Positions 1-12,382 of a stretch of DNA of 64,000 nucleotides are shown piece after piece (the first letter of the stretch is position 1; each line of letters begins with the position of its first letter). Where the stretch lies: NCBI GenBank assembly GCA_903956845.1, contig CAJBOO010000180.1:1-64000 (forward strand), written 5' to 3'. The translations under genes and the position numbers were made by a program. Under the pieces are notes generated by a model. The model searched no databases and was not told the DNA's origin. It saw nothing but the letters and a program-made list of their open reading frames with translations. Source of the stretch: an uncultured Burkholderiales bacterium. Its GTDB lineage: Bacteria; Pseudomonadota; Gammaproteobacteria; Burkholderiales; Burkholderiaceae_C.

Positions 1-1179
1 TGTTGCTGATGGTGTTGTCGCTGATGCGGCCAATCAAGGCGGCCAGTTGGGCGGCGCTGACCGGCAGTTCCTCAAACGACACTTCGCCGCTGTTCAAGCG
101 TCTCGACACCTCACCCATGATCCAGTTGCTCGCCAACTTGGGCTGACCGCAAGCCTTGGCAGCGGCTTCAAAGTAAGCCGCCATCGCCTTGCTTTGGGTC
201 AGTTGCGTGGCGTCATATTCGGGCAAACTGTATTGAGTGACAAAGCGCTCGGCCATCACGCGTGGCAACTCGGCCATCTCGCTTTTCACACGCTCGACCC
301 AGTCGCGGCCAATCACCAGCGGTGGCAGGTCGGGGTCGGGGAAGTAGCGGTAATCGGCGGCGTCTTCCTTGGTGCGCATGGCGCGGGTTTCGCCGGTGTC
401 GGGGTTGAACAGCACCGTCGCCTGTTGGATCGCATGGCCGTCTTCGATTTGCTCAATTTGCCAGCGCACCTCGTAGTCGATGGCTTGCTGCATGAACTTG
501 AAGCTGTTCAAGTTTTTGATTTCACGGCGTGTGCCCAGCGGTTGGCCAGGTTTGCGCACCGACACGTTGGCGTCGCAACGGAAGGAGCCCTCTTGCATGT
601 TGCCGTCGCAAATGCCGATCCAAGTAACGATCTTGTGCAGCTCTTTGGCATAAGCCACGGCCTCGGCGCTGCTGCGCATGTCGGGCTCGGTCACGATCTC
701 CAAGAGCGGTGTGCCCGCACGGTTCAGGTCGATGCCGCTTTGACCAATGAAGTCTTCGTGCAATGACTTGCCCGCGTCTTCTTCCAAATGCGCGCGCACC
801 AAGCGCACGGTTTTGTGGACGGTGTCTTTGCCCTCTTCCATGAAAAACGACACCTCGCCGCCTTGCACCACCGGGATCTCAAACTGGCTGATCTGGTAGC
901 CCTTGGGCAGGTCGGGGTAGAAGTAGTTTTTGCGCGCAAAGATGCTGCGCTCGGCGATGTGCGAGCCCAGCGCCAAACCGAGTTGGATCGCGCGCTCCAC
1001 CGCGGCTTTGTTCATCACCGGCAGCGTGCCGGGCAGGGCCAGGTCCACCGCGCAGGCTTGCGTGTTGGGTTCGGCACCAAAAGCGGTCGAGGCGCGGCTG
1101 AAAATTTTGCTTTGGGTCGAGAGTTGGGCGTGTGTTTCAAAGCCAATGACGACTTCGTAGCCGTGAACGAGTGGCGAGC

Positions 1180-1183
<4 letters not shown>
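1..1183 (-). CDS. gatB: Aspartyl/glutamyl-tRNA amidotransferase subunit B (partial, runs off the left edge)
   Basis: Subunit B of the GatCAB complex, which binds misacylated Glu-tRNA(Gln) (and Asp-tRNA(Asn)), activates the acyl group with ATP and receives ammonia from GatA. The 394 visible codons start [20 protein letters not shown] and include the family stretch [16 protein letters not shown] and the segment [15 protein letters not shown]. The start ATG (1183-1181) overlaps the gatA stop codon, as in a translationally coupled operon gatC-gatA-gatB. The family is usually about 480-490 residues, so roughly the last 90 residues, the tail domain that contacts tRNA, lie outside the window. Its presence implies an indirect route to Gln-tRNA. 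Confidence 0.95.
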
Positions 1184-4128
<2,945 letters not shown>

Positions 4129-5046
4129 ATGCCACTCGGCACGCTGGACCGTTCACCGCCGCCTTTTTTCAAACAAGGCACCTCGGCGCTGACCAAGCTG
4201 GTGATCTTCAGTGCCATTTCGCTGGCGCTGATGTTCACCGACCAGCACTACAACATCGTTCAGCCCGCCCGCTGGGTGCTCTCGCTCATCGTCTACCCGG
4301 TGCAATGGATGGCGTTGCGGCCCCAGGTCATGCTCGACCACATGGGCAACATGTGGGAAGGCAAAGAAGAGGCTCAAACAGAAACTGAAAAAGCCCGCGC
4401 GCAATTGCTGGCGCAATCGGTGCGGACCACGCAACTCGAGCAACTCACCCTGGAAAACCAGCATCTGCGTGAGCTGCTGCAGTTGCAGGCGCGGCTCAGC
4501 ACACCGGCCATCGCGGCAGAGGTGTTGTACGAGGCGGCCGACCCGTTCACGCGCAAAATGATTTTGAACAAAGGTGCCAACACCGGCGTCTTGACCAGCT
4601 CCCCGGTGATGGACGAGCTGGGCATCCTTGGCCAAGTCACCCGTGTGCACCCCCTGGTGAGTGAAATCACCTTGGTCACCGACCGTGAGCATTCGATCCC
4701 CGTGCTCAACACACGAACAGGCGCACGTGGCGTGGCGTTTGGGGAGTCCGGCGGGGCGCCGTTGCTCGAGTTGCGCTACATGGCCACCAATGCCGACATC
4801 GAAGTGGACGACATCCTCACCACCAGCGGCGTCGACGGTGTCTACCCTCCAGGCATTCCCGTGGCCAAAGTGGTCAAGGTGGAGCGCCGCGCAGATTCCG
4901 TGTTTGCGCGCATCTTGTGCGAATCCCTGGCACGTGTGCAAGGGGCTCGTCATGTCATGGTGCTCAGCCCCATGAAATCAGCCTTGCCCAATTTCGACGA
5001 ATTACCTCCTGCACCGCAGCCTGTCCACAAAGGGGGTCGCCGATGA
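4129..5046 (+). CDS. mreC: Rod shape-determining protein MreC
   Basis: Bitopic inner-membrane protein with a periplasmic domain that links MreB filaments to PBP2. It has 305 residues. A membrane segment around residues 22-42 (LVIFSAISLALMF) is followed by a glutamate/glutamine-rich coiled coil at about 80-120, then the paired beta-barrel domain typical of MreC (NKGANTGV, LVTDREHSIPV, GVYPPGIPVAKV). It begins immediately after mreB and its stop overlaps the mreD start (ATGA), showing tight coupling in the operon. Confidence 0.95.
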   Translation: MPLGTLDRSPPPFFKQGTSALTKLVIFSAISLALMFTDQHYNIVQPARWVLSLIVYPVQWMALRPQVMLDHMGNMWEGKEEAQTETEKARAQLLAQSVRTTQLEQLTLENQHLRELLQLQARLSTPAIAAEVLYEAADPFTRKMILNKGANTGVLTSSPVMDELGILGQVTRVHPLVSEITLVTDREHSIPVLNTRTGARGVAFGESGGAPLLELRYMATNADIEVDDILTTSGVDGVYPPGIPVAKVVKVERRADSVFARILCESLARVQGARHVMVLSPMKSALPNFDELPPAPQPVHKGGRR

Positions 5047-5573
5047 TCATGCCGCGCGGTCACCAGTTGCTGTTGCCAGCCAACCCCTTGTTCATGCTGC
5101 TGACCTTGGCCTTGGCGTTGTTGCTCAACATGGTGCAAAGCATGGCCTGGTTGGGAAACGCCGCGTGGGCACCCGATTGGCTGGCCTTGGTGCTGGTGTT
5201 TTGGTGCATCCACCAGCCCCTCAAAGTTGGGGTGGGTGTGGCGTTTGTGCTGGGCTTGCTCACCGATGTGCACCAAACCTCTTTGCTGGGCCAACACGCG
5301 CTCACCTACACCGTTCAAGGCTTTTTGGCAACCATGATTCACCGCCGGATTTTGTGGTTTGACGTGCCTTCCCAAGCCTTGCAAGTCTTGCCTGTTTTCT
5401 TGGCGGCTCAAGTCCTGGAGTTGACGGTGCGCATCACCGCAGGCGGCTTGTTCCCAGGATGGGCCATGATGGTGGCGCCTGTGTTGCAAGCCATGTTGTG
5501 GCCGCTCATCACGGTACTGCTGTTGGCGCCTCAGCGTCGTGCCCCCGACCCCGATAAACACCGGCCTTTATGA
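5043..5573 (+). CDS. mreD: Rod shape-determining protein MreD
   Basis: Small integral membrane protein of the elongasome. Starting at the ATG overlapping the mreC stop (5043) it has 176 residues, normal for the family; the frame is open further upstream but that part lies inside mreC. Almost the whole chain is hydrophobic, with about five membrane segments (for example LFMLLTLALALLLNMV and LVLVFWCIHQPL). The central region GLLTDVHQTSLLGQHALTY contains the G-L-x-x-D motif typical of MreD. It ends in a 4-base overlap with mrdA. Confidence 0.92.
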   Translation: MIMPRGHQLLLPANPLFMLLTLALALLLNMVQSMAWLGNAAWAPDWLALVLVFWCIHQPLKVGVGVAFVLGLLTDVHQTSLLGQHALTYTVQGFLATMIHRRILWFDVPSQALQVLPVFLAAQVLELTVRITAGGLFPGWAMMVAPVLQAMLWPLITVLLLAPQRRAPDPDKHRPL

Positions 5574-7561
5574 GTTTGCTGCGCAACGTCGAATACGACC
5601 TTCGACGCTTTCGCGCGAGGGTGGTGGTTGCGACCATGGTGGTTTTTTTCGCCTTTGGACTGCTGTTCTTGCGCTTGGTCTATTTGCAGTTGTGGCGTTA
5701 CCAAGAGTTCAATGCCCAAGCCGAAAGCAACCGCACCGCCATCGTGCCGATCGTGCCCAACCGTGGCGTGATCATGGACCGCAATGGCGTGGTGCTGGCC
5801 ACCAACTATTCCGCCTACACCTTGGAGATCACGCCATCCAAAGTGGTGGCCCCGTTGGACGAGGTGATCGAACAATTGGGTACCTTGATCGATATCCAGG
5901 GCCGTGACAAACGCCGCTTTCGCAAGTTGCGCGAAGAATCCAAGAGTTTTGAATCGGTGCCTATCCGTACCCGTTTGACAGATGAGGAAGTGGCTCGTTT
6001 TGCCGCCCAGCGCTACCGCTTTCCGGGGGTTGAAATCCGCGCCCGTTTGTTTCGCAACTACCCCTACAACGAATTGGCCAGCCACGTGATTGGCTACATC
6101 GGGCGCATCAACCAGTCGGAAAAAGAAAAGCTCGAAGAGTCTGACAACGTGGGCAACTACCGTGGCACGGATTACATCGGCAAGTTGGGCGTCGAGCAAA
6201 GTTACGAGCGGCAACTCCATGGCCAAACCGGCGTTCACCAAATGGAGACTTCGGCTGGCGGTCGAGCGGTGCGCCGCTTGCGCAGCAGCCCCGCCACCCC
6301 AGGCAACACCGTGGTGCTGTCCCTCGACATCAAACTGCAAAAGTTGGTGGAAGATTTGTACGGTGAGCGTCGTGGTGCCTTGGTGGCCTTGGACCCGAGC
6401 AATGGCGAGGTACTGGCCTTTGTCAGCAAGCCCACGTTTGACCCCAACTTGTTTGTCGAGGGGATCGACACCAACAATTGGCAAAAACTCAATGAGTCGC
6501 CTGACAAGCCCTTGCTCAACCGTGCTTTGCGCGGCACCTATCCGCCAGGTTCGACGTACAAGCCCTTCATGTCCTTGGCGGCATTGAACACCGGCAAGCG
6601 TTCGCCCAGTTTCTTGGTGAGTGACCCAGGTTTTTTCATGTTCGGTAACCACCGCTTCCGCGACGACAAAGAGGGCGGGCATGGTTCGGTTGACATGTAC
6701 AAGTCGATTGTGGAGTCGTGCGACACCTACTACTACACCTTGGCGCGTGACATGGGTGTGGATGCGATCCACGACCAAATGAAGCCCTTGGGTTTTGGGC
6801 AACTCACCGGCATCGATATCCAAGGCGAGTCGCGTGGCATCTTGCCCTCCACCGAATGGAAGCGCTCCAGTTACAAACGAGCCGAGCAGCAGCGCTGGTA
6901 TTCGGGTGAAACCATTTCTTTGGGCATTGGACAGGGCTACAACAGCTTCACCATGCTGCAGTTGGCCAATGCCACAGCCATCTTGGCCAATGGCGGCGCC
7001 CGCACCCGCCCGCACTTGGTCCGCGAGGTCAAAGACGTGGAGACCAAAGAAAGCCAGCAGGTGGTGAAGGATCCGCCCCAAAGCATGGGCTTCAAACCCG
7101 AGGACATCGAGGTCATCCGACAGGCCATGATCGGTGTGAATTTGGAGGGCACCTCCGCAGCCAGTTTCGCCAGCGCGAGTTACACGAGTGCAGGCAAAAC
7201 CGGCACGGCCCAGGTTTTCACGATCAAGCAAAACGAAAAATACAACGCGGGCAAGATCGATGAACGCCTGCGCGACCATGCCTTGTTCATTGCATTCGCT
7301 CCCGCAGAAAACCCCAAAGTGGCGCTGGCCATGGTGGTGGAAAACGCCGGTTTTGGAGCCCAAAGTGCGGCTCCCATCGCCAGACGGGTGTTTGATTTTG
7401 TGCTCATGGGCATGTATCCCTCGCAAGAAGACTTGGAGGCAGTGCAAAAAGGCTTGGCAACGCGACCGATCGGCAAACCCCGCCCAGTCGCCAGCATCCC
7501 TTGGCCACCCAAAGCCACCAACGTGCCTGATGAAACCGCCTTGGGCGAAGAATCAGAATAA
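5570..7561 (+). CDS. mrdA: Penicillin-binding protein 2, peptidoglycan D,D-transpeptidase
   Basis: Class B PBP that cross-links peptidoglycan during elongation. It has 663 residues with one N-terminal membrane segment (about 18-40, VVVATMVVFFAFGLLFL), a pedestal domain (VPNRGVIMDRNGVVLATNYS) and the transpeptidase domain. Active-site motifs are visible: Ser328-x-x-Lys331 in PPGSTYKPF, Ser383-Cys-Asp385 (the SxD form also seen in E. coli PBP2) and Lys543-Thr-Gly545. Last gene of mreBCD-mrdA; rodA, its usual partner, does not follow and a terminator does. Confidence 0.96.
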   Translation: MSLLRNVEYDLRRFRARVVVATMVVFFAFGLLFLRLVYLQLWRYQEFNAQAESNRTAIVPIVPNRGVIMDRNGVVLATNYSAYTLEITPSKVVAPLDEVIEQLGTLIDIQGRDKRRFRKLREESKSFESVPIRTRLTDEEVARFAAQRYRFPGVEIRARLFRNYPYNELASHVIGYIGRINQSEKEKLEESDNVGNYRGTDYIGKLGVEQSYERQLHGQTGVHQMETSAGGRAVRRLRSSPATPGNTVVLSLDIKLQKLVEDLYGERRGALVALDPSNGEVLAFVSKPTFDPNLFVEGIDTNNWQKLNESPDKPLLNRALRGTYPPGSTYKPFMSLAALNTGKRSPSFLVSDPGFFMFGNHRFRDDKEGGHGSVDMYKSIVESCDTYYYTLARDMGVDAIHDQMKPLGFGQLTGIDIQGESRGILPSTEWKRSSYKRAEQQRWYSGETISLGIGQGYNSFTMLQLANATAILANGGARTRPHLVREVKDVETKESQQVVKDPPQSMGFKPEDIEVIRQAMIGVNLEGTSAASFASASYTSAGKTGTAQVFTIKQNEKYNAGKIDERLRDHALFIAFAPAENPKVALAMVVENAGFGAQSAAPIARRVFDFVLMGMYPSQEDLEAVQKGLATRPIGKPRPVASIPWPPKATNVPDETALGEESE

Positions 7562-7654
7562 GCGCCCGCCCACAACGGCGTCGACAAAGCCAGCCAAGGC
7601 GGACAGTCAGGTGACGATGAGCAGGCCCATGGGGCAGGGATGACTTTGGCGAAA

Positions 7655-7681
7655 AAAAAGCACCGTTGTGCGGTGCTTTTT
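7655..7681. terminator. Bidirectional rho-independent terminator after mrdA
   Basis: A perfect 11-bp stem (7655-7665 with 7671-7681, core AGCACCG/CGGTGCT) has a 5-base loop TTGTG. Its A/T-rich base provides a T run on both strands. It can end the mreBCD-mrdA message and, from the other side, the minus-strand operon that finishes at 7820. The remaining spacer (7562-7654 and 7682-7819) shows no gene or other signal I can support. Confidence 0.88.
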
Positions 7682-7819
7682 CCATGTCACGCTGACGGGC
7701 GGTTGACCATCGCGTGTTGTTTATCTCCTCGTACCCTCGTTGACCGGACACCAAGGCCCGGGCGAGTCAGTGAACTTTAGAGCTAAACGGCGGCGCAGTG
7801 TCCTAGGGCTTACCCCGAT

Positions 7820-9469
7820 TCAAGGCGTTTTGGCGGCCTGAATCAGCAACTCTGCTGCGCGTTCAGCCAGCATCAGCACCGGGCTGTTGGTGTTGCCACT
7901 GGTGATGCTGGGCATCACGCTGGCGTCCACCACGCGCAAGCCCTGCACCAGACCGCCCCGACCATCGCGCACCCGCAACTCGGGGTCGACCACCGCCAAG
8001 GGGTCATCCAAGCGGCCCATGCGGGCAGTACCCACTGGGTGAAAGATGGTGGTGCCAATGTCACCCGCCAGCCTCGCCAAGTCTTCGTCGGTTTGAAACT
8101 GCGTGCCGGGTTTGTACTCCTCTGGCTGGTACTTGGCCAGCGCAGGTTGCGCCGCGATGCGGCGCGTGAGGCGCAATGAATCGGCAGCCACTTGGCGGTC
8201 TTGGTCGGTGGCCAGGTAGTTGGGTGCGATCAGGGGTGCTTGGGCGAAGTGGGCGCTTTGGATCTGCACGGTGCCACGGCTGGTGGGGTTCAAGTTGCAC
8301 ACGCTGGCGGTGAAGGCAGGAAAGCGGTGCAGCGGTTCACCAAAGGCATCCAAGCTCAGTGGCTGGACGTGGTATTCGATATTGGGCCAAGGCTGGCTGG
8401 GGTCGCTGCGGGTGAAGGCACCGAGTTGCGAAGGCGCCATGCTCATGGGGCCACTGCGTTTGAACAGGTATTCCATGCCGATCTTGGCTTTGCCCCACCC
8501 ACTGTTGGCCAAGGTGTTCAAGGTGGTCACGCCCTTGACCTTGAAGACCGCGCGGATTTGCAAATGGTCTTGCAAGTTGTCGCCTACGCCCGGCAGGTCA
8601 ATCGCAGGCGTGATGCCGTGTTGCTGAAGCAGCGCAGCCGGCCCGATGCCAGACAGCTGCAAGAGGTGTGGCGAGCCGATCGCGCCGGCGGCCAGCACCA
8701 CGGCTTGGCTGGCGTGTGCGGTCACCATCTCGTGGCCGTTCCACACCTGCACACCTGCGCAACGCGTGCGGCCATCGGGCAGGTTTTCCAGCAACAAGCG
8801 ACTGACTTGCGCGTTTGTCCACATTTCGAAGTTTGGGCGGCCATAGCAGGTGGGTCGCAAAAAAGCTTTGGCCGTGTTCCAGCGCCAGCCGTTTTTTTGG
8901 TTCACCTCGAAATAGCCCACGCCTTCGTTCGTGCCTCGGTTGAAATCCGGGGTTGCGGGAATGCCCGCTTGCACCGCTGCTTGGGCAAAGGCGTCCAACA
9001 CATCCCAGCGCAAGCGTTGTTTGTCGACTCGCCATTCGCCACCCGCCCCGTGCAGGGCGTCGCCGCCCAAATGGTGGTCTTCATGGCGTTTGAAATAGGG
9101 CAGCGCGTTGTCCCAACGCCAGCGAGCGTCACCGGTGACCTCGGCCCAGTGGTCGTAGTCACGCGACTGGCCGCGCATGTAAATCATGCCGTTGATGCTC
9201 GAGCACCCCCCCAAGACCTTGCCACGCGGGTAGCGCAGGCTGCGTCCATTCAAACCCGCTGAGGGCTCGGTGTTGAACAGCCAGTCTGTGCGTGGGTTGC
9301 CGATGCAATACAAATACCCCACAGGGATGTGCACCCAGTGGTAATCGTCTTTGCGGCCTGCCTCGATCAGCAAAACCCGTTTGCTGGCCTTGGCGCTCAG
9401 GCGGTTGGCCAGTAAACAGCCGGCCGTGCCAGCGCCAACGATGATGTAGTCGAAATCGGTGTCGCTCAT
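7820..9469 (-). CDS. GMC family FAD-dependent alcohol/choline dehydrogenase-like oxidoreductase
   Basis: Flavoenzyme of the glucose-methanol-choline family that oxidises a primary alcohol to an aldehyde, probably passing electrons to an acceptor other than oxygen. It has 549 residues. The Rossmann motif G12-x-G14-x-x-G17 (VGAGTAGCLLANRL) is at the N-terminus, the GMC signature GGCSSINGMIYMRG follows, and the C-terminal active-site regions FHPVGTARMG and ITSGNTNSPV are intact. It is the last gene of the operon SDR-MaoC-mmsA-GMC, 15 bases after mmsA. That position suggests it feeds an aldehyde to the adjacent dehydrogenase; the substrate is unknown. Confidence 0.85.
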   Translation of the reverse strand: MSDTDFDYIIVGAGTAGCLLANRLSAKASKRVLLIEAGRKDDYHWVHIPVGYLYCIGNPRTDWLFNTEPSAGLNGRSLRYPRGKVLGGCSSINGMIYMRGQSRDYDHWAEVTGDARWRWDNALPYFKRHEDHHLGGDALHGAGGEWRVDKQRLRWDVLDAFAQAAVQAGIPATPDFNRGTNEGVGYFEVNQKNGWRWNTAKAFLRPTCYGRPNFEMWTNAQVSRLLLENLPDGRTRCAGVQVWNGHEMVTAHASQAVVLAAGAIGSPHLLQLSGIGPAALLQQHGITPAIDLPGVGDNLQDHLQIRAVFKVKGVTTLNTLANSGWGKAKIGMEYLFKRSGPMSMAPSQLGAFTRSDPSQPWPNIEYHVQPLSLDAFGEPLHRFPAFTASVCNLNPTSRGTVQIQSAHFAQAPLIAPNYLATDQDRQVAADSLRLTRRIAAQPALAKYQPEEYKPGTQFQTDEDLARLAGDIGTTIFHPVGTARMGRLDDPLAVVDPELRVRDGRGGLVQGLRVVDASVMPSITSGNTNSPVLMLAERAAELLIQAAKTP

Positions 9470-9484
9470 GGTGAGAACACCGCC

Positions 9485-10996
9485 TTAGGTGGAGGTCGGC
9501 ATGACGAACTCGGCACCCTTGGGCGTGCTCTCAGGCCAGCGCTGCATGATGGATTTTTGCTTGGTGTAAAAACGCACACCTTCTTCACCGTAGGCGTGCA
9601 TGTCACCAAACAACGAGCGTTTCCAGCCGCCAAAACCGTGCCAGGCCATGGGCACGGGAATCGGCACGTTGATGCCTACCATGCCTACCTGGATGCGCCG
9701 TGAAAACTCCCGCGCCACGTTGCCATCGCGGGTGAAGCAAGACACGCCGTTGCCAAACTCGTGGTCGTTGATGATCTGCACGGCAGTGGCAAAGTCAGGC
9801 ACCCGCACACAAGCGAGCACGGGCCCAAAAATTTCTTCCTTGTAGATGGTCATGTCGGTGGTGACATGGTCAAACAGCGTGCCGCCCATCCAAAAACCGT
9901 TGTCGCAACCAGCACCTGCGGATGCGCCCTTGAAGCCTCGGCCATCGACCAGCAAGCGTGCGCCTTCTTTTTCGCCTTGGGCGATGTAGCCGGTGATGCG
10001 GTCATGCGCGGCTTGGGTGACGATGGGGCCCATTTCAGCCGCCAGGTTTTCGCCGTTGAGCACTTTCAAGGTTTGGGTGCGTGCTATCAGTTTGGGGATG
10101 ACTTTGTCGGCCACATCGCCGACCAAGACTGCCACGGAAATCGCCATGCAGCGCTCGCCTGCCGATCCGTAAGCCGCACCAATCAGTGCATCGACCACTT
10201 GGTCTAGGTCGGCGTCGGGCATGACCACCATGTGGTTTTTGGCGCCACCCAAGGCTTGCACGCGTTTGCCGTGGTGGGCGCCGGTTTCATAGATGTAGTT
10301 GGCAATCGGCGTAGAGCCGACAAAGCTCACCGCTTTGACGTCGGGGTGAACCAACAACGCGTCGACCGCCTCTTTGTCGCCTTGCACCACGTTGAACACG
10401 CCGTCGGGCAAGCCGGCTTGCTTGAGCAAATCGGCCATCATCAAGGCGGGCGTGGGGTCGATCGGGCTGGGCTTCAACACAAAGGTGTTGCCCGCGGCAA
10501 TGGCCACGGGGAACATCCACATGGGCACCATCACCGGAAAGTTAAAGGGCGTGATGCCCGCCACCACGCCCAAGGGCTGGCGCAGGGTCCAGTTGTCGAT
10601 GCCAGTCGACACCTGCTCGGTGTAGTCGCCCTTGAGCAATTGCGGGATGCCGGTGGCGAACTCCACGATGTCGATGCCACGCGCGACTTCGCCTTGAGCA
10701 TCCGTGAACACCTTGCCATGCTCGGCTGTGATGGCATGGGCCAAGGCGTCTTTGTGTTGATTCAGCAACTCCAAAAACTTGAACATCACGCGCGCACGGC
10801 GCAGCGGGGGCGCATCCGCCCAGGCAGGGAAGGCCGCTTGGGCGGCGGCCACGGCCTGCCTCACATCTTCACTGTCGCCCAAGGCCACTTGCGCGGCGAC
10901 CGCGCCCGTGGCTGGGTTGGTCACGGCTTGTTTGCGGGCGCTGTGCCCAGCGGTGGGGTGGCCGTGGATGTGGTGACCGATCAGGGGTGCGCTCAT
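9485..10996 (-). CDS. mmsA: CoA-acylating methylmalonate-semialdehyde dehydrogenase
   Basis: Oxidises methylmalonate or malonate semialdehyde with NAD and CoA to propionyl- or acetyl-CoA plus CO2, the last step of valine and myo-inositol breakdown. It has 503 residues. The catalytic Cys283 sits in GERCMAIS, and the nucleotide-site motif ITPFNFP is at about 149-155. The segment [17 protein letters not shown] is the MmsA version, lacking the general-base glutamate of hydrolytic aldehyde dehydrogenases; this is the hallmark of the CoA-dependent subfamily. The C-terminus [17 protein letters not shown] is also typical. Second-to-last gene of the operon, so another semialdehyde substrate is possible. 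Confidence 0.88.
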   Translation of the reverse strand: MSAPLIGHHIHGHPTAGHSARKQAVTNPATGAVAAQVALGDSEDVRQAVAAAQAAFPAWADAPPLRRARVMFKFLELLNQHKDALAHAITAEHGKVFTDAQGEVARGIDIVEFATGIPQLLKGDYTEQVSTGIDNWTLRQPLGVVAGITPFNFPVMVPMWMFPVAIAAGNTFVLKPSPIDPTPALMMADLLKQAGLPDGVFNVVQGDKEAVDALLVHPDVKAVSFVGSTPIANYIYETGAHHGKRVQALGGAKNHMVVMPDADLDQVVDALIGAAYGSAGERCMAISVAVLVGDVADKVIPKLIARTQTLKVLNGENLAAEMGPIVTQAAHDRITGYIAQGEKEGARLLVDGRGFKGASAGAGCDNGFWMGGTLFDHVTTDMTIYKEEIFGPVLACVRVPDFATAVQIINDHEFGNGVSCFTRDGNVAREFSRRIQVGMVGINVPIPVPMAWHGFGGWKRSLFGDMHAYGEEGVRFYTKQKSIMQRWPESTPKGAEFVMPTST

Positions 10997-11048
10997 GGGT
11001 TTGTCTCTTGGGGATCAATGGATTGACAACCCATTATCCAGAAGTCAG

Positions 11049-11522
11049 TCAAAGACCATCGGATGGCAAGGGTGTCCGGCGCTTGAACATGCCCCAGCCC
11101 TCCATGCGCAGCACCTCGTCGCCGTGCTGGTTGAACATCTCCCACAAGTTGCGGGTCATCCCTAGGTCGGGACGTCGCCCCATGGGTTTGGTTTCGAGCA
11201 CCGTGGATTGCAAACGCAGCGTGTCACCCGGAAACACCGGTTTGCGCCACTGGATGCCTTCCAAGCCGGGCGAGCCCATGCTGGAGGTGTTGTTCAAGAA
11301 GTTGGTCACCATCAAGCGCATGGCCATCGCGCACGTGTGCCAACCGCTGGCGCACAAGCCGCCGAATACCGAGGCTTGGGCAGCTTCATCGTCCAAATGA
11401 AATGGCTGAGGGTCAAACTGGCTGGCAAAGGCGATGATCTCTTCTCGCGTGGGGGTGATGGTGCCCAGGTCACGCACTTGCCCAGCCTCGAAGTCTTCCC
11501 AGTACAGCTTGGTTGGGGACAT
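11049..11522 (-). CDS. MaoC-like hot-dog (R)-enoyl-CoA hydratase family protein
   Basis: A 157-residue protein starting MSPTKLYWEDFEAGQVRDLG, the classic start of single-domain MaoC-like dehydratases. The central FDPQPFHLDDEAAQASVFGGLCASGWHT carries the hydratase-2-like Asp/His motif (D-P-x-x-x-H) and the G-G-x-x-A-S-G-x-H loop. Two ATGs stand in tandem at 11525 and 11522; the second lies 6 bases after GGGAGG and is preferred. It overlaps the stop codon of the SDR gene upstream, so the two are translationally coupled. The acyl substrate is unknown; hydration of an enoyl-CoA is a family inference. Confidence 0.82.
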   Translation of the reverse strand: MSPTKLYWEDFEAGQVRDLGTITPTREEIIAFASQFDPQPFHLDDEAAQASVFGGLCASGWHTCAMAMRLMVTNFLNNTSSMGSPGLEGIQWRKPVFPGDTLRLQSTVLETKPMGRRPDLGMTRNLWEMFNQHGDEVLRMEGWGMFKRRTPLPSDGL

Positions 11523-12280
11523 CATCGGCCTCCCGACACGTCCACCAAACTCATGGTGGTGTAACTGGCCGCGTCGCTGAGCAACCAAACAATGGCTTGT
11601 GCCACCTCTTGGGCGGTGCCGCCGCGACCCATCGGGATGAGGTGCTGCAGGTCTTTCACCCGGTTGGGCTTGCCACCCGAGGCATGGATGTCGGTGTCGA
11701 TCAAACCGGGGCGCACCGCATTGACCCGGATGTTTTCGCCGGCGACTTCTTTGGCCAGCCCCAAGGTGAAGGTGTCGATCGCGCCTTTGGCGCTGGCGTA
11801 ATCCACGTACTGACCGGGCGAACCAATGCGCGAGGCTGCGCTCGAGACATTCACGATGCTGCCGCCTGTGCCGCCATGCTTGGGGCTCATGCGCCGCACG
11901 GCTTCACGGGCGCAAATGAAACTGCCCAACACGTTCACTTCGAACATGCGCTTGAGGCGAGCCACGCTCATTTCATCGACCCGTGCGTAGACATCGACCA
12001 CGCCCGCGTTGTTCACCAGGCCTCTGAGTCGACCCATGTGCGCGTCGATCGCCTCGAACATGGCCATCACCTCGGCTTCTTCGGCCACATTGGCTTGAAA
12101 CGCACGCGCTTGGCCACCGGCGGTTTCGATCTGCGCCACCACCTGGGCAGCCGACTCGGCGTCTTGGGCATAGTTCACCGCCACCGCCCAGCCTTGGCTG
12201 GCGGCCAAGACGGCAGTGGCCGCGCCAATGCCACGGCCGCCGCCGGTAACCAGCAAAATGGGTTTCAAGGTTTGGCTCAA
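11522..12280 (-). CDS. Short-chain dehydrogenase/reductase (SDR)
   Basis: NAD(P)-dependent oxidoreductase of 252 residues. The cofactor motif TGGGRGIG is at 12-19, the structural NNAG at 90-93, and the catalytic Ser in VNVSSAAS near 146 is followed by Tyr161-x-x-x-Lys165. The C-terminal PGLIDTDIHASGG is the usual PG motif region. First gene of the minus-strand catabolic operon; its stop overlaps the MaoC start. FabG-like 3-ketoacyl/3-hydroxyacyl chemistry would suit a MaoC partner, but the substrate cannot be read from sequence. Confidence 0.85.
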   Translation of the reverse strand: MSQTLKPILLVTGGGRGIGAATAVLAASQGWAVAVNYAQDAESAAQVVAQIETAGGQARAFQANVAEEAEVMAMFEAIDAHMGRLRGLVNNAGVVDVYARVDEMSVARLKRMFEVNVLGSFICAREAVRRMSPKHGGTGGSIVNVSSAASRIGSPGQYVDYASAKGAIDTFTLGLAKEVAGENIRVNAVRPGLIDTDIHASGGKPNRVKDLQHLIPMGRGGTAQEVAQAIVWLLSDAASYTTMSLVDVSGGR

Positions 12281-12382
12281 GGTGTCTCCCAGGCGCGGCG
12301 CAGCGCTGCAATGAAATAGTAGGATGCCGCATCAAGGCTTGCGGCGCGGCAAGCGAAAAAGATAACACGACTGGAACGCAGC
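12281..12382. promoter_or_regulatory. Divergent promoter region of the catabolic block, with two dyads
   Basis: This 102-base spacer separates the SDR operon from the isomerase gene. It contains a perfect 10-bp palindrome (GCAGCGCTGC, 12300-12309) and a dyad with 6-bp arms, GCTTGC (12337-12342) and GCAAGC (12349-12354), with 6 bases between. Such a dyad in a divergent promoter is the usual place for a dimeric repressor or activator, but no regulator gene lies next to it. Promoter boxes are not clear. Confidence 0.4.

Noticed and set aside
5531-7447. Long open frame of 638 codons on the minus strand opposite mrdA
   Set aside because: It is the antisense shadow of a well-supported PBP2 gene with all active-site motifs. 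Its translation is rich in His, Gln and Arg with no recognisable domain; high-GC coding strands commonly leave such frames open.
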